Below are positions 1 to 8,905 of a stretch of DNA of 64,000 nucleotides, one piece after another. The notes beneath the pieces were generated by a model that did not search any database, was not told the origin of the DNA, and saw only the letters and a program-made list of their open reading frames with translations. The translations under genes and the position numbers were made by a program. Numbering within the stretch: the first letter of the stretch is position 1; each line of letters opens with the position of its first letter. The DNA lies in contig CAYSLJ010000008.1 of assembly GCA_964431735.1 (NCBI GenBank), positions 10,167 through 74,166 of the forward strand, written 5' to 3'. Source of the DNA: CALARM01 sp964431735 (GTDB taxonomy: Bacteria > Vulcanimicrobiota > SpSt-956 > JAKJGF01).

Positions 1-2
1 AG

Positions 3-368
3 GTTTTCACCAGAATGGGAAAATCAGGAGGTTGTGCTGCAAGTCAGGCTGAAGTAACAGGAAGGCTCATTTCTCTTGCACTGAGAGCAGGAGTTGAGAC
101 AAAATCAATTGTAAAACAATTACGAGGCATAAGATGCCCTTCTCCCTGCTGGGATAAAGGCAATATGACTCTATCCTGTGCAGATGCCATAGGAAAAGCC
201 ATAGAATATTATGTGGAAATGAATGGTTCTGCATCTCTCGATAAATCTGAAGTAGCATCTTTTAATCTTACAGGAATCTGTCCTGAATGTCCTGAATGCG
301 GAAGTATGCTGGAATTCAGCGAAGGATGTGTTGTCTGCAGAGGCTGCGGATTTTCACAATGCGGGTAA
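3..368 (+). CDS. nrdJ: Adenosylcobalamin-dependent (class II) ribonucleotide reductase, C-terminal end (partial)
   Basis: The reading frame is open from the window edge, so the gene starts upstream and only the last ~121 codons are seen. The visible part matches the C-terminal tail of B12-dependent ribonucleotide reductases: a TSCPD-type segment (GRLISLALRAGVE, then IRCPSPCW) followed by a C-terminal zinc-ribbon-like cysteine cluster (CPECGSMLEF ... CRGCGFSQC). In this enzyme class the C-terminal cysteines re-reduce the active-site disulfide after each turnover. The enzyme makes deoxyribonucleotides with no oxygen requirement, which fits an anaerobic or microaerobic life. The internal ATG at 15 is not the true start, because the protein-like sequence continues in frame before it (VFTR). 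The family call rests on the tail only; the catalytic barrel lies outside the window. Confidence 0.85.
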   Translation, partial: VFTRMGKSGGCAASQAEVTGRLISLALRAGVETKSIVKQLRGIRCPSPCWDKGNMTLSCADAIGKAIEYYVEMNGSASLDKSEVASFNLTGICPECPECGSMLEFSEGCVVCRGCGFSQCG

Positions 369-370
369 AA

Positions 371-428
371 ATAGTGAATAGTGAGTGGTGAGTGGTGAGT
401 GGATAAATGTTCTATTCATCATTCACTA
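371..428. repeat. Heptad array (GTGAnnn type) forming a hairpin after nrdJ
   Basis: Four 7-bp units run head to tail: GTGAATA, then GTGAGTG three times (374-401). The first nine bases of the array (ATAGTGAAT, 371-379) pair with ATTCACTAT at 420-428, so the transcript could fold into a hairpin just after the nrdJ stop. It belongs to the heptad family found in most longer spacers of this window. No T-run follows, so a terminator role is uncertain. Confidence 0.7.
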
Positions 429-444
429 TATGTAATTTATAAAA

Positions 445-2631
445 ATGAATAAAAAACACCTTGTTATATGTTTGCTTATTTTCATTATAAGCTTTTTTTT
501 GTATTCTCTTACGTCAGGTACGAGTGTTTCCTTCGGAGACAGTGGAGAATTTATATGTGGTGCGTATAACTTTTCTCAACTTCACCCTCCCGGTTATCCT
601 CTTTATTCTATTCTGGGTAAGATATTTACACTTTTTCCCGCAGGAGAAATAGCATGGAGGGTAAATATGATGTCTGTCTTTTTTGCATCTCTTACACTGG
701 TATTTTTATATATTATAACCTTTCATGTCACAGAAGATTTATTTTCATCTCTCATGTCAGTTATAATATTTATGTTCTCTCTTACCTTCTGGACTTATTC
801 TCATTTTGCCAAAGGTTACACACTTAATCTTTTTCTGCTATCAGTACTTATATTTTGTGCCTGGAAATATAAAGATAATAGTAAGTATCTGTATGTATGG
901 GGAATTACATTCGGTCTGAGTCTGACCTATCATTATCAGAGTATGATAATACTTATCCCTGCTTTTTTCTATATGTTCTTCATAACAAAAAAACCTTCCA
1001 TAAAGGAAGTTTTTATTACGTTATTACTTATTATAACAGGGCTTACTCCTTATCTATTTCTCCCTCTGAGAGCAATACATACACCGGACCAGTATCACTG
1101 GGGAAATCCGACAACAATATCAGGTTTTATAGAAATGGTTACAGGGAAAATCTACGGATGGCATAATGCAACTGAAAGAACAGGTATTACTCATACGGTT
1201 AAACACCTGAAACTCTACGGAACATTTATGATAAAAGAATTCAACTGTTTCGGTATATTACTCGGTCTGTCAGGCTGTATATTTCTTGCAAAAAAACATG
1301 TTAAAATATTTATTTTTACCCTTATTATTTATATTACCAATGTATTTTTAATATCCTATTTAATATCAACAGAAATAGAGCTATTTCTGGAAGCCATACT
1401 GCCCGGATTTTTCCTGCCGTCTCATTTAATATTTGCCCTGTGGGCAGGCTATTCTGTATTTGAAATATCAAAAAAAATAAAAATGAAACCATTTATGTAC
1501 TTGCTACTGCTCGTCCCTGTCCTATCTTTAATATTTAATTATACCCTGTGTGATCAGAGTAATAATTATATAGCCAGTGATTTTGCGAAGAATTGCCTTC
1601 TTACGCCGGAAAACAATTCCATACTTATAACAGCAGGTGATAACGATACATTTCCTCTGTGGTATTTCCAGCAGGTAGAACACATGAGACAGGATATTAA
1701 AATACTATCTATAGGACTCATTGGTGAGCCATATTATCATAAATATTTAAAGGATATAATGAATTTAAAGCTGGATGATACAGCGTTTTCTGACAAAGCA
1801 GAGTTTCTGGTACGTTTTATACAGAAGAACAGGGACCGTAAAATATACCTGACCTATCACGGTGCAGTAAAGCTACCGCCATCAGTAATTCTGGCTCCGA
1901 GAGGTATTTTATATGAAGTATTATCTCCAGATAAAATAAATGATCTTAATATATGCAGTTCTTTATTTGAAAAGACATATCTTTTACGGGGAATTACAGA
2001 TAAAGGTGTCTATAAAGATTTACTCACATCAACCATGATGGGCCCCTATGCTATGGGTTTATATGAACTGGGAGTATTATATATGGATGGAAATATGCCT
2101 GATAAGGCAGAAAAAACCTTTAAAACAGTAAGAAACATAGATTACAGTGAGAGACATGATATAAAAGAAGAATTTGATAAAGCCCTTGATCTTCAGGAGG
2201 CACACATTGCTCTGATAAAAGAAAAATATGATAAAGCCCTTCACTTACTTGAAGGGGAAGAAGAATTTCTGAAAAACAATCCTGCCTTCTATCTGGTAAG
2301 GGCCGGTGCATACAGAGGTAAGAAAGACTATAACAAAGCCTTTCAGGATATAAATTATGCTTTAACGTTAGACCCAAAATCAGCAAAAGCCTATCTGGAA
2401 TTAGGTAAACTGCATTATGAGCAGAATAATATAAAAGAAGCTATTTATAAAATCGCCATAGCATTACAGCTGGATCCTGCACTTCCTACCGGTCATTACT
2501 GGCTTGGTCAGGTCTATGCAAAATGTAATCTTAAAGAAAAAGCTATAGAAGAATACGGAAAAGAACTCAATCTGAACAACACATATGCGCCGGCTACGGA
2601 AGGCATAAAAGAGATATTAAAAACACTGTGA
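445..2631 (+). CDS. DUF2723 (TMEM260-like, GT-C type) membrane protein with C-terminal TPRs
   Basis: A 728-residue polytopic membrane protein. The N-terminal half has about ten hydrophobic segments and carries the DUF2723 signature early on: GDSGEF at residues ~32-37 followed by HPPGYPLY at ~47-54. DUF2723 proteins are related to protein O-mannosyltransferases and to human TMEM260, and have a GT-C glycosyltransferase-like fold with the acidic residues of the first loop at the active site. Bacterial members are mostly uncharacterised, so transfer of a sugar from a lipid-linked donor to protein or envelope polymer is an inference. From residue ~530 to the end the chain contains four or five TPR units (for example AYLELGKLHYEQNNIKEA), presumably on the soluble side. 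It is transcribed alone and converges with the minus-strand genes that follow. No clear Shine-Dalgarno sequence precedes the ATG. Confidence 0.8.
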   Translation: MNKKHLVICLLIFIISFFLYSLTSGTSVSFGDSGEFICGAYNFSQLHPPGYPLYSILGKIFTLFPAGEIAWRVNMMSVFFASLTLVFLYIITFHVTEDLFSSLMSVIIFMFSLTFWTYSHFAKGYTLNLFLLSVLIFCAWKYKDNSKYLYVWGITFGLSLTYHYQSMIILIPAFFYMFFITKKPSIKEVFITLLLIITGLTPYLFLPLRAIHTPDQYHWGNPTTISGFIEMVTGKIYGWHNATERTGITHTVKHLKLYGTFMIKEFNCFGILLGLSGCIFLAKKHVKIFIFTLIIYITNVFLISYLISTEIELFLEAILPGFFLPSHLIFALWAGYSVFEISKKIKMKPFMYLLLLVPVLSLIFNYTLCDQSNNYIASDFAKNCLLTPENNSILITAGDNDTFPLWYFQQVEHMRQDIKILSIGLIGEPYYHKYLKDIMNLKLDDTAFSDKAEFLVRFIQKNRDRKIYLTYHGAVKLPPSVILAPRGILYEVLSPDKINDLNICSSLFEKTYLLRGITDKGVYKDLLTSTMMGPYAMGLYELGVLYMDGNMPDKAEKTFKTVRNIDYSERHDIKEEFDKALDLQEAHIALIKEKYDKALHLLEGEEEFLKNNPAFYLVRAGAYRGKKDYNKAFQDINYALTLDPKSAKAYLELGKLHYEQNNIKEAIYKIAIALQLDPALPTGHYWLGQVYAKCNLKEKAIEEYGKELNLNNTYAPATEGIKEILKTL

Positions 2632-2642
2632 ATACTTACAGC

Positions 2643-2918
2643 TTACAAAGCACCGGTTCTCTGCTTTTCCAAAAAATCTTGAATAAATAAGTTAATAATA
2701 AATTTGTAACGAAATAATCTTCCCCATCTTGCTTTATCAATCAATAATTTTAATCCGTCAGGAGAAATTATTCGTTTTAATTTATCACAACCTTTAATAG
2801 TAACCCTTTTTTTCATTCCGTCAGGAGCTTTTTCACAAAATCTTCCTCCATGCTCTATCCCTATAGCTCTGCGAATATCTGCCGACATAAACCACAACTT
2901 ATTATTATATTTTACCAC
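2643..2918 (-). CDS. BRO-N-like (antirepressor-type) domain protein, probable fragment
   Basis: A 91-codon frame starting at GTG encodes KLWFMSADIRRAIGI followed by a basic segment and ISPDGLKLLIDKARWG. This resembles the BRO-N domain of phage and prophage antirepressors (hydrophobic-W-F-x-A-x-D-I/V-x-x-A-L/I-G). The same frame stays open upstream to 3029 with coherent protein sequence (IEYSNDSDIACVVADL ... AIRV) but has no ATG in that stretch, so the annotated start is arbitrary and the N-terminus may be lost. No other phage genes lie nearby. Either a decayed prophage gene or a domesticated small DNA-binding protein; the family call is moderate. Confidence 0.5.
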   Translation of the reverse strand: MVKYNNKLWFMSADIRRAIGIEHGGRFCEKAPDGMKKRVTIKGCDKLKRIISPDGLKLLIDKARWGRLFRYKFIINLFIQDFLEKQRTGAL

Positions 2919-3021
2919 TCTGATAGCCTGTCCAAGAAGATGTAAATCAGCAACAACACAGGCTATATCGCTATCATTAGAATATTCTATTTTTGAATCC
3001 CTCCCATTGTCTATAATATAG

Positions 3022-3414
3022 TTAAATATCTATGGAAAGGTGCCATTTAAGATTATGTTTTTGAGCTTCCAGTAACATATCTTCAAAATTCTTTAAATCT
3101 TCTAACAGGCTTTCTTTACGTATAAAACTATCAGGATTCATTTCTATATAATCCAGAATGGCTCTCACTGTTTGCAGTCCTTCATCAGGAGAAAACCATT
3201 CTGTTCCAGATATTTCCATAGAGTCACAGTATTCATCAAAAAACTCTTCTACTTCATCAGGAGAAGTACTGAAAAAACTCATTAAATCCTTCACGCCCTG
3301 AAGATGGGAAATTTCTTTTAATTTTTCTTCTTCCTTTGCCAGTGCTTTCCCATCGATAAATGTCTTTTTACCGGGAATATCTTTTTCCAGAACTATATAA
3401 TAAGCAACTCCCAT
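3022..3414 (-). CDS. Conserved protein of unknown function (MGVAYYIVLE family)
   Basis: A 130-residue acidic soluble protein beginning MGVAYYIVLEKDIPG and ending KWHLSIDI. I recall similar proteins, with the same opening motif and the same closing (E)xx-[KR]WHL-[AS]-[IV]-D motif, as conserved hypotheticals in cyanobacteria and planctomycetes; no function is known to me. The middle contains EEWFSP-like sequence (TEWFSPDEGLQTVRAILD) and a C-terminal helix. The start is well supported: GAAGGAG lies seven bases before the ATG and overlaps the stop codon of the preceding FGE-like gene, only 11 bases away, so the two genes are probably translated together. Confidence 0.7.
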   Translation of the reverse strand: MGVAYYIVLEKDIPGKKTFIDGKALAKEEEKLKEISHLQGVKDLMSFFSTSPDEVEEFFDEYCDSMEISGTEWFSPDEGLQTVRAILDYIEMNPDSFIRKESLLEDLKNFEDMLLEAQKHNLKWHLSIDI

Positions 3415-3425
3415 AAATACTCCTT

Positions 3426-4976
3426 CTAAAGATCCTTAACACATCTGAAGCCTACCTGGTTCTGTCCCTTATCGGGAGCAAATTTAATACGACTATAACA
3501 CCGTGTATATCCTTCATAATGATACCAAGAACCGCCTCTGATAGTTTTAACATTCCCTTTATCATATGGTCCCTGATAAGGATAAGGCTGATACCAGTCA
3601 GCTATCCATTCCGCTACATTCCCTGCCATATCCATAACACCATAGGGGCTCATACCTTTTTCTACAGAACCAACCGGAACAGGTCCTTTCCCTTCACCCA
3701 TATTTACCATAAGAGACAGAAGATTTTTATCATTTGTAGTAGTATTTACACATTTATTTTTATCCCATTCATTACCCCATGGCCAGAGTCTGCCATCAGG
3801 TCCTCTTGCCGCTTTTTCCCATTCAACTTCTGTAGGAAGACGTTTACCGGCCCATTCCGCATAACTCCTTGCATCATTCCAGGTAACATTCACAACAGGA
3901 TAATTTTCATAACCTTTTTTGAAGTACATATCCCAGGCGCCCTGGCTCTTATAACCTGTAGATTTTATAAAAGCAGCATATTCTGCCATAGTAACTTCAC
4001 ATCTGTCTATATAATAGGCTCCAAGTTCCATCTTTGTAGAAGGGCCATCTGATGAATTTTGCTCATCATTTCCCATTATAAATTCACCGGCCGGTATGTA
4101 AACCATACCATTATAAGGGACTCGCTTAAATTTTGGTTCAAGAAGATTATCCCCCTGATTTATAGTTACCTGCTCTTCCCACATAAGATCATCTATAGTA
4201 ACTGTCATAAGATAATTACCTGGAACCAGACTGGTAAGTTTTAAAGGAGTTCTTCCTATTAAAGCACCTTCAAGATAAACCCTGGCCCTGGAAGGATCTG
4301 TTTTTATCTCCACAGTAGTTCCTGATAGAGCAACAGGTTTTTCTGTAGGAGGAACAGGTGTTGCAGTAGATTCTACAGGTTTCGGTGTATCAGTAGGTGT
4401 CGGTATTGCAGGAACAGGTGTATCAGTAGGTGTCGGTATGACAGGAACAGGTGTATCAGTAGGTGTCGGTATGACAGGAACAGGTGTATCAGTAGGTGTC
4501 GGTATGACAGGAACAGGTGTATCGGTAGGTGTCGGTATTACAGGAACAGGTGTATCGGTAGGTGTCGGTATTACAGGTATAATAGCAGGTGTCACTGATT
4601 TTGGTGTACTGGTAGCTACAGAAGCAGATATATTAGTAAATATTACAGTATAACCGGCCTGAACATTTGAAGTTTTCCTGGTTATTCTGGCTTTTGAAGT
4701 ACTGTCACCAACATCGGTTATTTTTATTTTAGCTATATCAAGTACTACAGGTTGACCGTTGGCTGTTATAGTAAGTCTGATAAGTCCCTCTGTACCCCTG
4801 GTCAATCCATCGTTAGCTCCAAGATTTATTTCTACTACCTCTCCGCTAACCTTCACCACTTTCCCTTCCAGATTATTTGCAAAGGCTATAAAGAACATAT
4901 TATAGCCAAGAGGAACAAATGAAAAAATAAAAATTACTAAAAAAATAAAGGTAAAAGTCCATCTTTTTCTAGACAC
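3426..4976 (-). CDS. Membrane-anchored PEGA and FGE-sulfatase-domain protein lacking the catalytic cysteines
   Basis: After one N-terminal membrane segment (FIFLVIFIFSFVPLGY) the protein has a small beta domain, a low-complexity linker of six TPTDTPVPVIP units (residues ~140-205), a PEGA domain (~222-290) and a C-terminal sulfatase-modifying-factor fold from MVYIPAGEFIMG to GFRCVKDL. In true formylglycine-generating enzymes two cysteines follow the KGGSW/Y motif; here the region reads IRGGSWYHYEGYTRCYSR and both positions are occupied by other residues. Catalysis of formylglycine formation is therefore unlikely; a C-type-lectin-like binding role at the cell surface is an inference. I place the start at the GTG at 4976, because AAGGAG (4990-4985) sits eight bases upstream of it; the GTG at 4985 overlaps that site. 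The PEGA domain links it to the kinase-like neighbour upstream. Confidence 0.8.
   Translation of the reverse strand: MSRKRWTFTFIFLVIFIFSFVPLGYNMFFIAFANNLEGKVVKVSGEVVEINLGANDGLTRGTEGLIRLTITANGQPVVLDIAKIKITDVGDSTSKARITRKTSNVQAGYTVIFTNISASVATSTPKSVTPAIIPVIPTPTDTPVPVIPTPTDTPVPVIPTPTDTPVPVIPTPTDTPVPVIPTPTDTPVPAIPTPTDTPKPVESTATPVPPTEKPVALSGTTVEIKTDPSRARVYLEGALIGRTPLKLTSLVPGNYLMTVTIDDLMWEEQVTINQGDNLLEPKFKRVPYNGMVYIPAGEFIMGNDEQNSSDGPSTKMELGAYYIDRCEVTMAEYAAFIKSTGYKSQGAWDMYFKKGYENYPVVNVTWNDARSYAEWAGKRLPTEVEWEKAARGPDGRLWPWGNEWDKNKCVNTTTNDKNLLSLMVNMGEGKGPVPVGSVEKGMSPYGVMDMAGNVAEWIADWYQPYPYQGPYDKGNVKTIRGGSWYHYEGYTRCYSRIKFAPDKGQNQVGFRCVKDL
4381..4578. repeat. 33-bp coding tandem repeat (proline-threonine linker)
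   Basis: About six copies of a 33-bp unit encode TPTDTPVPVIP on the minus strand inside the FGE-like gene. Several neighbouring copies differ by only one or two bases, which indicates recent copy-number change. Pro/Thr-rich linkers of this kind hold surface domains away from the membrane. Confidence 0.85.
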
Positions 4977-4996
4977 GTTATTCACTCCTTGTTTAT

Positions 4997-5060
4997 AGCT
5001 TTCAGCAATCAGCTTTCAGCAATTTTATAAAAATCGTTACCCGTGACGCGTTAGCGTCAA
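4997..5060. repeat. Two heptad arrays upstream of the FGE-like gene
   Basis: Positions 4997-5024 hold AGCTTTC, AGCAATC, AGCTTTC, AGCAATT, a 7-bp-periodic array. At 5043-5060 GTGACGC is followed by GTTAGCGTCAAG, a degenerate unit of the GTGACGC type. Two different heptad families therefore sit side by side in the 177-bp spacer between two genes of the same strand. Confidence 0.65.
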
Positions 5061-5153
5061 GATTATAACCAGTGGAATAATTACCGTTCAAAACACTATG
5101 TATCACTCCAAATAAGTTTGTAATCATTTTACCTGTTACGGTACTAATGTCAT

Positions 5154-8100
5154 CTAAAAATTATCATAACTGTTCGAACTGTAATTAATCGGTTTTGGTT
5201 TTAAATAACTCTTATCAGTAGCTCTCATGGTCAAATAACCACTGAGTAAAGCTGAAACAACTCTGACAGAACTGAAACGATCTCTCGGTGCTTTGGCAAG
5301 CATTTTTAAAACAATTTTCTCTATTTCTTCCGGAATGGAAGGAACTATTTTTCTTGGCGGTATTGGCTCTTCTTCTTTATGTTTTTTCATAATTATCAAT
5401 GGATTACTTCCGGAAAAAGGAACATTACCTGTTATAAGCTCATAAAAGACAACACCCAGAGAATAAATATCAGATCTCTCATCTCCCCCGTCTTTAGATA
5501 ATAATTCACATGGCATATAATGAGGGGAACCGGCAAAAAATCCTCCCTTGGTTGGTCCTATCTGATCTACAGATTTAACCGTAACATATTCCATAATCTT
5601 CACATTACTTTCGGGGGTTACCATAAGGTTTTCAGGTTTTATATCACTGTGTATAATTCTTCTGGAATGCAAATAATTTAAGCCTTCACAGACTTTGATT
5701 ACAAAATTTATTGCCCACACAACATCCATATTACTTATTCCCGAAAGTCTTAATAATTCCCTTAATGTCATAGCATCGACAAATTCCATAATCATATAAA
5801 TAGAATCTTCATTGCTGAGGGCATCATAGACCTTTACTATATTTGGATGGTTTAATTCTTTATATTTATCGGTTTCCTGAAAAAATCTATTTATAAAACC
5901 TTCATCATTAAGTAAATGTTCATAAGGTATTTTAATGGCAAATATTTCACCTGTGTCAGTATATGTTGCCTTATAAACCTTTGCCATGGAACCTGAACCA
6001 ATTTTCTCGGTCACTGTATAATTTCCAAGTAACATATTAGCTTTTGTAGGTACCTGCCTTCTGGTAGAGAGATAAACTCTTTTAAGTATTTCATCCATAT
6101 CCATATCAGATAAGGCCTGTCCTTGAGATAACCCTGACTGATGAATTAAATTATCCGGTTCTGTTTTATAAATCTGTCTTTCATTTGTACCGGTCCTCTG
6201 AACGACTTCAAGTTCATTGGTTGAACGGGTAAAATTTTCAGCACCAATTGGTTTAAATGCTCTTCTCGATACATTGCTGCCATCTTCGCCGGAATCTCCC
6301 TGTCTGGCTGCAAGGGTATCCAGTCTTTCTTTCGGAAGCTTGTTTGTCAGCACACTTTCTATTTCATTAGTCTCTCTTCTTGGCTTTAAAAATCCTTTGG
6401 AAAATTCCTTCCTTTTTTCAAGCACCATCTGAGGGTTAAACTCAATCCTCTGTTCCTGTAGACTCAGTTCCCTGGAATGACGGGTTTCCTCCTGAGGTGA
6501 AGTAATTACCGGTTTTTTCACATCAAGTCTCGGCCTCTCAGAATATGTTTCCCCTCCGCTTAATACAGGTTTTCTCACATCAAGCCTGGGCCGTTCCGCA
6601 TATTCATCAACAGCTTTTCTCATATCATAACCCGGTCGTTCTTCATATTCATCGACAGCTTTTCTTTTAGCCTGCCCCGGCCGTTCTTCATATTCGCCGA
6701 CAGGTTTTCTCACGTCAAGCCTGGGCCGTTCCGCATATTCATCGACAGCTTTTCTTTTAACCTGCCCCGGCCGTTCTTCATATTCACCGACAGGTTTTCT
6801 CACGTCAAGCCCGGGCCGTTCCGCATATTCATCGACAGCTTTTCTTTTAACCTGCCCCGGCCGTTCTTCATATTCACCGACAGGTTTTCTCACGTCAAGC
6901 CCGGGCCGTTCCGCATATTCATCGACAGCTTTTCTCTTAGCCTGACCCGGCCGTTCTTCATATTCATCGACAAGTTTTCTCACATCAAACCCGGGCCGTT
7001 CCGCATATTCATCGACAGCTTTTCTCTTAGCCTGACCCGGCCGTTCTTCATATTCATCGACAGGTTTTCTCACATCAAACCCGGGCCGTTCCGCATATCC
7101 ATCGACAGCTTTTCTCTTAGCCTGACTCGGCCGTTCTTCATATTCATCGACAGGTTTTCTCACATCAAACCCGGGCCGTTCCGCATATCCATCGACAGCT
7201 TTTCTCTTAGCCTGACTCGGCCGTTCTTCATATTCATCGACAGGTTTTCTCACGTCAAGCCTGGGCCGTTCCGCATATTCATCGACAGCTTTTCTCACAT
7301 CTGAGCCAGTATGGTTTCCATAATTATCTCCCATAACACTATTTGAGGGGACAGGAAACCCGACATGCTCTTCTTCTGTATCCTCAAAATAATCTTCTTC
7401 ATCTCTTTCATAAAGCTGCTCCATTTCATATGTCCTGTAGGTATCTTTTCTTTGAGAAGGTTTTTTATATTCCTTCAGAGAACCATGACTGTATGGTCTA
7501 TGTTCCTCTTCTTCTGTTCCTTCAGCATCATCATAAGATTCGTCATCGACTTCATCTTCAAACTCTTCTTCAATAAAATGTTCCTGCGGTTTTAATAATT
7601 CATCGAAAGAAAATTCGCGTACTGTAGTTACGTTCGGAATTTGTTCCTGTCGAGATTTTTCCGGAAAAAATTTCCCGTCAATTTGCTTATTTAGAAGCTC
7701 CGGTTCACTTTTCTGTAAAGGCTTTCCTTTTTTACGTTTATGCTGAAGCTTTATTAACACTATTATTGTTCCGACAAAAAATATAATTGCAACAAGAAGA
7801 ATTATTAACAAAATAGAGGATTGACCGGCAAATGGAGGGGCAGGAGTTTCCTCTGCACTCACAGTAGGAGTTTCTTCAACAGGTGAAGGCTCCTCTGTAG
7901 GGGTAGGCTTGATATATTCAGTTAAAGTAATATCCAGTGAAACATTTTCACCTGCACTGACTTTTATCTTACTGCTGTATGTATTATATCCTTCCTGTTT
8001 AACGTCCAGAACATGTGTGCCAGTAGAAATTTTTTTTATCACACATGGGATAGAACCTTTTTCCTTACCATTCAAAAATACAGTGGCTCCTTCGGGATTA

Positions 8101-8897
8101 CCCTTAATAGAGATAGAACCCGGCAAAGGTTTCAGTTCTATAGACAATTGCTTTGTTTTTTCTTCTTCTATTATAACCTGCTGTTTAAAAATTATATAAT
8201 TCTTTTTCTGTAATTTTACTGTATATTTTCCGGGGTTATGTTCTTTATTATAAGGTGTTTTTCCGGATTTATTTTCATTTATATATACAATAGCACCGTC
8301 AGGAGAAGATTTTATAACAAGTTTTCCCGCTTTCTGACTCTTAATCAGTTCAGCATGTACATAGGCATTTCCTCCGCCCTCAACCCAGACACTTTGAGAA
8401 GAAGACTCGTATCCTTCAAGATAAAAAGTCACACTGTGAGAACCCCTTGAAAGAGTTACACCTGTAGGAGCAGTTCCGCGATATGAACCGTCAACTGACA
8501 CAGATGCTCCTGCCGGAGAAGAACTTATATGGACATAACCTTCAGCTTTCTCTGGAGGTTTATAAGGAGCCTCTGTAGGTTTTTTCGTCGGTCTTGTAGG
8601 TTCAGGTAGAGCAGTCAGATATATAGTGCCGTAAGCATCCAGGCCTTTTTCAAGAACAACAGTTGTATAACCTGTTTCATAACCGCTCATAGAGGCACTG
8701 AATGAATAGGTACCGGGAGGATAACCGCTCAGAGTAGCAGAGGAGTTTCCCACATAAGTTCCTGCAAAATATATATCAGCACCGGAAGGACTTGTAGTCA
8801 CGACAATGACTCCTTCCGCCGAAACCCTCTGGGAGAGGGAAAATAGAAGAAGACTGATAAACAGACACATCTTTGAATACACAAATAAATATTTCAT
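5154..8897 (-). CDS. PEGA-repeat transmembrane protein with C-terminal Ser/Thr kinase-like domain (probable pseudokinase)
   Basis: A 1247-residue protein with a signal peptide, four PEGA domains outside the membrane (residues ~29-95, 118-187, 192-257, 258-327), one membrane segment (~357-380, SSILLIILLVAIIFF), an acidic cytoplasmic stretch, a long 15-residue tandem repeat (~555-790) and a C-terminal protein-kinase fold (~955-1220). The glycine loop (GSGSMAKV) and the ATP-binding lysine (FAIKIP) are present. The catalytic loop reads HSDIKPEN, so the HRD arginine is lost but its aspartate is kept. The DFG position reads MEYV, so the magnesium-binding aspartate is replaced by glutamate and the glycine is lost. 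Weak or no catalysis is therefore likely. The gene follows gpsA after only 8 bases, so the two are probably cotranscribed. PEGA domains probably bind wall or envelope ligands; that role is inferred. Confidence 0.85.
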   Translation of the reverse strand: MKYLFVYSKMCLFISLLLFSLSQRVSAEGVIVVTTSPSGADIYFAGTYVGNSSATLSGYPPGTYSFSASMSGYETGYTTVVLEKGLDAYGTIYLTALPEPTRPTKKPTEAPYKPPEKAEGYVHISSSPAGASVSVDGSYRGTAPTGVTLSRGSHSVTFYLEGYESSSQSVWVEGGGNAYVHAELIKSQKAGKLVIKSSPDGAIVYINENKSGKTPYNKEHNPGKYTVKLQKKNYIIFKQQVIIEEEKTKQLSIELKPLPGSISIKGNPEGATVFLNGKEKGSIPCVIKKISTGTHVLDVKQEGYNTYSSKIKVSAGENVSLDITLTEYIKPTPTEEPSPVEETPTVSAEETPAPPFAGQSSILLIILLVAIIFFVGTIIVLIKLQHKRKKGKPLQKSEPELLNKQIDGKFFPEKSRQEQIPNVTTVREFSFDELLKPQEHFIEEEFEDEVDDESYDDAEGTEEEEHRPYSHGSLKEYKKPSQRKDTYRTYEMEQLYERDEEDYFEDTEEEHVGFPVPSNSVMGDNYGNHTGSDVRKAVDEYAERPRLDVRKPVDEYEERPSQAKRKAVDGYAERPGFDVRKPVDEYEERPSQAKRKAVDGYAERPGFDVRKPVDEYEERPGQAKRKAVDEYAERPGFDVRKLVDEYEERPGQAKRKAVDEYAERPGLDVRKPVGEYEERPGQVKRKAVDEYAERPGLDVRKPVGEYEERPGQVKRKAVDEYAERPRLDVRKPVGEYEERPGQAKRKAVDEYEERPGYDMRKAVDEYAERPRLDVRKPVLSGGETYSERPRLDVKKPVITSPQEETRHSRELSLQEQRIEFNPQMVLEKRKEFSKGFLKPRRETNEIESVLTNKLPKERLDTLAARQGDSGEDGSNVSRRAFKPIGAENFTRSTNELEVVQRTGTNERQIYKTEPDNLIHQSGLSQGQALSDMDMDEILKRVYLSTRRQVPTKANMLLGNYTVTEKIGSGSMAKVYKATYTDTGEIFAIKIPYEHLLNDEGFINRFFQETDKYKELNHPNIVKVYDALSNEDSIYMIMEFVDAMTLRELLRLSGISNMDVVWAINFVIKVCEGLNYLHSRRIIHSDIKPENLMVTPESNVKIMEYVTVKSVDQIGPTKGGFFAGSPHYMPCELLSKDGGDERSDIYSLGVVFYELITGNVPFSGSNPLIIMKKHKEEEPIPPRKIVPSIPEEIEKIVLKMLAKAPRDRFSSVRVVSALLSGYLTMRATDKSYLKPKPINYSSNSYDNF
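6590..7300. repeat. Coding tandem repeat, 45/90-bp unit (15-residue motif)
   Basis: About sixteen copies of a 15-residue motif, alternating KPVDEYEERPGQAKR and KAVDEYAERPGFDVR, are encoded on the minus strand, giving a 90-bp higher-order unit. The adjacent units near 7020-7200 are almost identical at the DNA level, a sign of recent expansion. The motif is strongly charged and lacks hydrophobic residues, so it is probably an extended or coiled spacer between membrane segment and kinase-like domain. Confidence 0.9.
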
Positions 8898-8905
8898 AAT
8901 AATAA

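Noticed and set aside
4438..4653. Plus-strand repetitive frame (TGTGVSVGVGM units) as a gene
   Set aside because: It is the antisense reading of the TPTDTPVPVIP linker in the FGE-like gene.
3426..4976. Calling the protein a formylglycine-generating enzyme
   Set aside because: The two active-site cysteines are not present and no sulfatase is nearby.
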